Assembly (NCBI RefSeq): GCF_007559435.1
Contig: NZ_VMBP01000001.1
Span: 807,406-871,405 of the forward strand
From: Ancylobacter moscoviensis
GTDB taxonomy: Bacteria > Pseudomonadota > Alphaproteobacteria > Rhizobiales > Xanthobacteraceae
Direction: 5' to 3'
Length of the DNA stretch: 64,000 nt
The notes below the pieces were generated by a model, which saw nothing but the letters and a program-made list of their open reading frames with translations, did no database searches and was not told where the DNA came from. Made by a program: the position numbers and the translations under genes. Positions 59,763 to 64,000 of the stretch are shown in pieces; the first letter of the stretch is position 1, and the number at the start of each line of letters is the position of its first letter.

Positions 59763-60320
59763 ATGAGCGGCGCGGCGTCCACTATTGCCCCCATCACTTC
59801 CCCTATCGTCGTGGTGATGGGCGTGTGCGGCAGCGGCAAGTCCAGCATCGGCCGGGCGCTGGCCGGTCGTCACGGCTGGTCGTTCCTCGAAGGCGACGAC
59901 CTGCATCCGCCCGGCAATGTCGAGCGCATGTCGCAGGGCCAGCCCCTGACGGATGACGACCGCCACGACTGGCTCGCCGCCATCGGCGAGCGGATCGCGG
60001 AAGCGGATCACGCCGGTGCCGGGCTCGTCGTCGCCTGCTCGGCGCTGAAGCGCAGCTATCGCGACCAGCTCTCCGCCGTCAGCCCGCGGGTGATGTTCCT
60101 GCACCTTTCCGGCGACCGCGCGCTGATCGAGGCGCGCATGGCGGCGCGTGCCGGCCATTTCATGCCGCTCAGCCTCATCGACAGCCAGTTCGCGACGCTG
60201 GAGCCCCCGCAGCCCGACGAGCGCGCCGTGACCCTGCCCATCGACATGGAGCCGGGGGCGCTCCTGGACGAGGCCGAGGATCGGCTCGACCGGCTCCAGC
60301 TCCAGGAGAGTGCCCGATGA
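59763..60320 (+). CDS. gntK: Gluconokinase
   Basis: 185-residue kinase phosphorylating gluconate to 6-phosphogluconate. P-loop VVMGVCGSGKSSIGRAL, then FLEGDDLHPPGNVERMSQGQPLTDDDR, the gluconokinase hallmark, and CSALKRSYRDQL. ATG 59763. It is coupled to the TRAP small permease gene (ATGA overlap), which suggests that the imported acid is gluconate or a compound that can be converted to it. Confidence 0.92.
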   Translation: MSGAASTIAPITSPIVVVMGVCGSGKSSIGRALAGRHGWSFLEGDDLHPPGNVERMSQGQPLTDDDRHDWLAAIGERIAEADHAGAGLVVACSALKRSYRDQLSAVSPRVMFLHLSGDRALIEARMAARAGHFMPLSLIDSQFATLEPPQPDERAVTLPIDMEPGALLDEAEDRLDRLQLQESAR

Positions 60321-60895
60321 AACGTATCGCGAACGGCCTCCAGACCGCCATCGAATGGCTGATCGGGGCCATGCTCCTCGTGATGGTGGTGCTGGTCTTC
60401 GCCAATGCCGCCGGGCGCTATCTCTTCGGCACGGGCGTCGCCGCCTCGGAAGAGATCGCCCGCCTCGCCTTCGTCTGGCTCATCTTCCTCGGCGCCATTC
60501 TCGCGGTGCGCGAGCGCACCCATGTCGGCGTCGACATGCTGGTGCAGCGCCTGCCGCGCGCCGCGCAGAAGGCCTGCCTCGTCATCTGCAACCTTCTCAT
60601 CCTCTATGCCCTCTGGCTCTTCGCACAGGGCAGCTGGCAGCAGGTGATCGTCGGCCTCAACAGCCGCATGCCGGTCACCGACATTTCGCTGGCCGCGTTC
60701 GCCGCCGCCGGGCTCGTCACCTCGGTGGCCATGGCGGCGCTGTTCCTGGCGGATCTGGTCCGGCTGTTCAGCGGCCGGATGGCCGACGCCGAGCTCGTGC
60801 AGGTGCGCGAGACGGCGGATGCCGAGGAAATCAGGGAATTCGAGCGCGAATTCGCCGCCGGCGGCAGCACGGCTCACTCGGGGAAGGCGCCATGA
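60317..60895 (+). CDS. TRAP transporter small permease (DctQ family)
   Basis: 192-residue membrane protein with four helices, MLLVMVVLVFANAAGRYLFGTGV in the first part. EEIARLAFVWLIFLGAILAVRERTHVGVDML is the DctQ signature. It is stitched between gntK and the large permease by ATGA overlaps at both ends. The C-terminal cytoplasmic tail is charged. Confidence 0.9.
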   Translation: MKRIANGLQTAIEWLIGAMLLVMVVLVFANAAGRYLFGTGVAASEEIARLAFVWLIFLGAILAVRERTHVGVDMLVQRLPRAAQKACLVICNLLILYALWLFAQGSWQQVIVGLNSRMPVTDISLAAFAAAGLVTSVAMAALFLADLVRLFSGRMADAELVQVRETADAEEIREFEREFAAGGSTAHSGKAP

Positions 60896-62169
60896 CCATC
60901 GCCCTGTTTCTCGGCTCGCTGCTGGGCCTGATGGCCATCGGCATGCCGATCGCCTTCGCGCTGATGCTGACCGGCGTCGCGCTGATGTACCAGCTCGACT
61001 TCTTCGACGCGCAGCTGCTCGCCCAGAACATGCTGGGCGGGGCCGACAATTTCCCGCTCATGGCGGTGCCGTTCTTCCTGCTGGCCGGCGAGCTGATGAA
61101 CGCCGGCGGCCTGTCGAAGCGTATCGTGGCGCTCGCCGTCACCCTGTTCGGCCACATCCGGGGCGGGCTCGGCTATGTGGCCATCGGTACCTCGGTAGTG
61201 CTGGCGAGCCTGTCGGGCTCGGCCATCGCGGATACCGCGGCCATCGCCGCGCTGCTCATCCCGATGATGCGCAACAACGGCTACAACCTCGAACGTTCCT
61301 CGGGCCTCATCGCCGCGGGCGGTATCATCGCGCCGATCATTCCGCCGAGCATGTCCTTCATCATCTACGGCGTCGCCACCAACATCTCGATCACCAAGCT
61401 GTTCATGGCCGGCATCGTGCCGGGCCTTCTGATGGGCGTGACGCTGGTGCTGATCTGGATGCGGGTGGCGCGCCGGGAAGACGTGCCGGTGCAGCCGCGC
61501 CAGCCCTGGTCTGTCCGCTTCAAGGCGGCGGTGGACGGTATCTGGGCGCTGGTCATGCCGGTGATCATCATCGGCGGCATGCGGTTCGGCCTGTTCACGC
61601 CGACCGAGGCGGCGGTGGTCGCCGCCGTCTATGCGCTTATTGTCGGCTTGTTCGTCTACCGCGAGATCTCCCTCCGCGACCTGCCGCTGCTGTTCGTTTC
61701 CGCCGCCAAGACGACGGCGGTGGTGATGTTCCTCGTCGCGGCGGCGATGGTCACGGCCTACATGATCACGCTGGCGGAGCTGCCGGGGCAGGTGATCTCC
61801 CTGCTCGAGCCGATGCTCGACCATCCCAAATGGCTGATGGCCGCCATCGTCGTGCTGCTGACCCTCGTCGGCACCGCGATGGACCTCACCCCGACCATCC
61901 TGATCCTCGGCCCGGTGCTGGTGCCGCTCATCACCAAGGCCGGCATCGACCCGGTCTATTTCGGGGTGATGTTCGTCATGGTCGGCGCGGTCGGGCTGCT
62001 CACCCCGCCGGTCGGCACGGTGCTCAACGTCGTGTGCGGCGTCGGCCGGGTGAGCATGGAAGGCATCATTCGCGGCGTCTGGCCCTATGTCGTCGCCTAT
62101 ACGGCGCTGATCGGGCTCTTCGTCGTGTTCCCGGAGATCATCACCGTGCCGGCGGGCTGGCTGCACTGA
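60892..62169 (+). CDS. TRAP transporter large permease (DctM family)
   Basis: 425-residue membrane protein with about twelve helices. FLGSLLGLMAIGMPIAFALML at the start, the SGSAIADTAAIAALLIPMM motif, IIAPIIPPSMSFIIYG, and LLTPPVGTVLNVVCGVGRVS are DctM blocks. It carries the sodium-coupled transport of the substrate given by the DctP protein. ATG 60892 overlaps the DctQ stop. Confidence 0.92.
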   Translation: MTIALFLGSLLGLMAIGMPIAFALMLTGVALMYQLDFFDAQLLAQNMLGGADNFPLMAVPFFLLAGELMNAGGLSKRIVALAVTLFGHIRGGLGYVAIGTSVVLASLSGSAIADTAAIAALLIPMMRNNGYNLERSSGLIAAGGIIAPIIPPSMSFIIYGVATNISITKLFMAGIVPGLLMGVTLVLIWMRVARREDVPVQPRQPWSVRFKAAVDGIWALVMPVIIIGGMRFGLFTPTEAAVVAAVYALIVGLFVYREISLRDLPLLFVSAAKTTAVVMFLVAAAMVTAYMITLAELPGQVISLLEPMLDHPKWLMAAIVVLLTLVGTAMDLTPTILILGPVLVPLITKAGIDPVYFGVMFVMVGAVGLLTPPVGTVLNVVCGVGRVSMEGIIRGVWPYVVAYTALIGLFVVFPEIITVPAGWLH

Positions 62170-62213
62170 CAGCGGCCGCGCCGGCCAATATCGACGCCAA
62201 GGAGGAAACACGC

Positions 62214-63227
62214 ATGAAGAAATGGCTGCTTACCGCCGCCGCGGCGGCACTCACCCTGTCGTTCGGCGCCCACGCCTACGCGCAGAACATCCAGCCCCGG
62301 CTGATCCGCTTCGGCTACGGCCTCAATGAGGACAGCAATCAGGGCCGCGCCGCCCGCTTCTTCGCCGAGGAGGTCGCCAAACGCTCCGGCGGTAAGCTGA
62401 AGGTGCGCACCTTCGGCGCCGCCACGCTCGGCCCCGACCCGCAGATGCAGAACGCGCTCATTGGCGGGGCGCAGGAGATGATGGTCGGCTCCACCGCGAC
62501 GCTCGTCGGTACGGTGAAGGAGTTCGCCATCTGGGACGTGCCCTTCATGTTCGCCAACGAGAAGGAAGCCGACGCGGTGCTCGACGGCCCGGTCGGGCAG
62601 AAGCTGCTCGACAAGCTGCAGGAGAAGGGCCTCGTCGGCCTCGTCTATTGGGAGAACGGCTTCCGCAACCTGACCAACAGCCGGCACAAGATCGAGAAGG
62701 CCGAGGACCTGCAGGGCGTGAAGCTGCGGGTGATGCAGAACCCCGTCTTCATCGACACCTTCAAGGCCGCCGGCGCCAACGCCGTGCCGCTCGCCTTCGC
62801 CGAGCTGTTCACCGCGCTGGAGACCAAGGCGGTGGACGGGCAGGAGAACCCGTACACCACCATCGTCTCGTCGAAGTTCTACGAGGTTCAGAAGTACCTC
62901 ACCGTCACCAACCACGTGTACAGCCCGTGGATCATGACGGCGAGCAAGGTGTGGTGGGACAAGCTCTCGCCGGACGAGCAGAAGATCCTCATCGACGCGG
63001 CCGTCGCCTCGCGCGACTTCGAGCGCGCCGACACCCGCGCCGAGGCCGCGAAGGCGCTCGACCAGCTCAAGGCCGATGGCATGGACGTCACCGTCATGCC
63101 GCCGGAAGAGGTCGCCAAGCTGCGCGAGAAGGCGGCGCCGGTGACCAAGACCGTGATCGACAGCGTCGGCCAGCCGCTCTGGGACGAGGTGCAGGCCGAA
63201 ATCCGCAAGACGCGCGGGACGAACTGA
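62214..63227 (+). CDS. TRAP transporter substrate-binding protein (DctP family)
   Basis: 337-residue periplasmic protein. Signal peptide MKKWLLTAAAAALTLSFGAHAYAQ. The mature part has LIRFGYGLNEDSNQGRAARFFAEEVAKRSGGKLKVRTF and the conserved arginine for carboxylate binding in LRVMQNPVFIDTFKAAGANAVPLAFAELFTALE. Sugar acid binding (gluconate-like) is likely from context. AAGGAGG ribosome site. It is followed by a strong hairpin terminator. Confidence 0.92.
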   Translation: MKKWLLTAAAAALTLSFGAHAYAQNIQPRLIRFGYGLNEDSNQGRAARFFAEEVAKRSGGKLKVRTFGAATLGPDPQMQNALIGGAQEMMVGSTATLVGTVKEFAIWDVPFMFANEKEADAVLDGPVGQKLLDKLQEKGLVGLVYWENGFRNLTNSRHKIEKAEDLQGVKLRVMQNPVFIDTFKAAGANAVPLAFAELFTALETKAVDGQENPYTTIVSSKFYEVQKYLTVTNHVYSPWIMTASKVWWDKLSPDEQKILIDAAVASRDFERADTRAEAAKALDQLKADGMDVTVMPPEEVAKLREKAAPVTKTVIDSVGQPLWDEVQAEIRKTRGTN

Positions 63228-63250
63228 CGCCATCCGTCGTCGTGAAGATG

Positions 63251-63290
63251 CAGGCGCGGCAACCTGACGGGTGCCGCGCCTGTTGCTTGC
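63251..63290 (+). terminator. Terminator of the gluconokinase-TRAP operon
   Basis: CAGGCGCGGCA and TGCCGCGCCTG form a perfect 11-bp stem around a 10-nt loop, 24 bases after the dctP-type stop codon. TTGCTTG follows. The T-run is interrupted, but stem and position are convincing. Confidence 0.7.
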
Positions 63291-63351
63291 GCCCCGGCCT
63301 TGCGTGCTATCCACGGCGACGGCCCTGTCCGTCGGGCCCGGGGAGACGCGC

Positions 63352-64000
63352 ATGAAGGCGAGCGGGACAGCGATATTCCCAAGCATGGCCCTCGTCCTGG
63401 CGCTTGCCTCGGCGGTGATGGCCCCGACATCCGCCGTGGCGAATGATGATGTGCTCCGGCGCACCGCCGATCCCGCCCAGCAGGTGCTGCAGACCGTCGA
63501 TTACGCCAACACCCGCTATTCCCGCCTCGACCGGATCAACGCCGGCAATGTCGGCCAGCTCCAGGTGGCCTGGACCTTCTCGACCGGCGTGCTGCGCGGC
63601 CACGAGGGCAGCCCGCTGGTCGTCGACGGCGTGATGTATGTCCATACGCCCTTTCCCAACGTGGTCTACGCGCTCGATCTCGACAATGACGGGCGCATCC
63701 TGTGGAAATACGAGCCGCAGCAGGACCGCGACGTCGCCGCCATCATGTGCTGCGATCTGGTCTATCGCGGCCTCGCCTATGCGCAGGGGCTGGTGTTCCT
63801 GCATCAGGCCGATACGACCCTCGTCGCGCTCGACGCGAAGACCGGCGCGGTGCGCTGGAAGGTGGCGAACGGCGATCCCAGGAAGGGCGAGACCAACACC
63901 GCCACGGTGATGCCGGTGAAGGACAAGCTGATCGTCGGCATCGCCGGCGCCGAGTTCGGTGCGCGCGGCCATATCAGCGCCTACAACATCGCCGACGGCA
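63352..64000 (+). CDS. xoxF: PQQ-dependent methanol dehydrogenase, XoxF type, 3' end cut by window
   Basis: The first 216 residues of a periplasmic quinoprotein that oxidises methanol or a related alcohol. The signal peptide ends near TSAVAND. Blocks YANTRYSRLDRINAGNVGQ, VAWTFSTGVLRGHEGSPLVV, MYVHTPFPNVVYALDLDNDG and the vicinal disulfide pair in IMCCDLVYRGLAYA are those of methanol dehydrogenases, with a sequence closest in memory to the lanthanide-dependent XoxF. The lanthanide aspartate would be further downstream, outside the window. No mxa genes are seen. It has its own start 124 bp after the TRAP gene. Confidence 0.85.
   Translation, partial: MKASGTAIFPSMALVLALASAVMAPTSAVANDDVLRRTADPAQQVLQTVDYANTRYSRLDRINAGNVGQLQVAWTFSTGVLRGHEGSPLVVDGVMYVHTPFPNVVYALDLDNDGRILWKYEPQQDRDVAAIMCCDLVYRGLAYAQGLVFLHQADTTLVALDAKTGAVRWKVANGDPRKGETNTATVMPVKDKLIVGIAGAEFGARGHISAYNIADG

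Noticed and set aside
1-64000. CRISPR arrays, tRNA or rRNA genes, insertion sequences, prophage genes
   Set aside because: No regularly spaced repeats, no cloverleaf-like or rRNA segments recognised, and no transposase, integrase or phage protein motifs in any frame read.

Overview
The window is a dense, very GC-rich chromosomal stretch from an alphaproteobacterium. The order Hyphomicrobiales (Rhizobiales) is most likely, and the family Xanthobacteraceae is a guess. The evidence is a RegB/ActS-RegA/ActR redox pair, a PHA depolymerase, a porin of the alphaproteobacterial type, a single-domain ModE with a DUF2478 partner, a FixK/FNR-type box and a XoxF-type methanol dehydrogenase. I see no rRNA, tRNA, CRISPR array, insertion sequence or phage gene. 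It reads as ordinary chromosome rich in nitrogen and carbon scavenging operons.

Layout. 1-2.0 kb: end of the phosphate operon (pstB-phoU-phoB). 2.1-6.8 kb: ada repair/regulator, PHA depolymerase, and the actS/actR redox two-component system. 7-9.7 kb: a P-type cation ATPase. 9.7-21.5 kb: a hydantoin/purine/pyrimidine catabolic region (FAD 2-hydroxyacid dehydrogenase, hydantoinase, ureidoglycolate lyase, a racemase-like protein without catalytic cysteines, GntR regulator, NMT1-type ABC importer, carbon-nitrogen hydrolase, aminohydrolase, AMDase-like protein). 21.7-23.6 kb: a molybdenum-linked group (glutamine amidotransferase, ModE, DUF2478) with two ModE-type palindromes. 23.6-25.3 kb: BON protein and porin.

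25.4-35.2 kb: one long leftward operon for amide use: AmiC-like sensor, AmiR-like ANTAR antiterminator, five-gene urea/amide-type ABC importer, formamidase and a fused double nitrilase, with a porin beyond. Its leader holds an intrinsic terminator directly before amiC and two hairpins with A..G.. hexaloops. The second hairpin overlaps the terminator stem, so an amide-responsive RNA switch can be read from the DNA.

35.6-42.4 kb: a stress/low-oxygen group (CBS-BON, universal stress protein, phosphoribosyltransferase, NAD synthetase, then alpha/beta hydrolase, ChaB, PfkB kinase, DUF3775), headed by a perfect TTGAT-N4-ATCAA box. 42.6-46.4 kb: nicotinamidase and the D-alanine catabolic pair dadA-alr with a divergent Lrp regulator. 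46.5-55.8 kb: a carbohydrate island (HAD phosphatase, FGGY kinase, BtpA/SgcQ protein, DeoR repressor, SDR dehydrogenase, CUT1 ABC importer). 55.8-58.4 kb: AsnC regulator with arginase and ornithine cyclodeaminase (arginine to proline). 58.5-63.2 kb: LacI regulator, gluconokinase and a TRAP importer, with a promoter/operator pair. 63.35 kb to the end: a truncated xoxF-type PQQ dehydrogenase.

Taken together the genes describe a versatile scavenger of small nitrogen compounds and sugar acids, with redox, phosphate, molybdate and amide control. Functions rest on motif and family recognition by eye. No database search was run.
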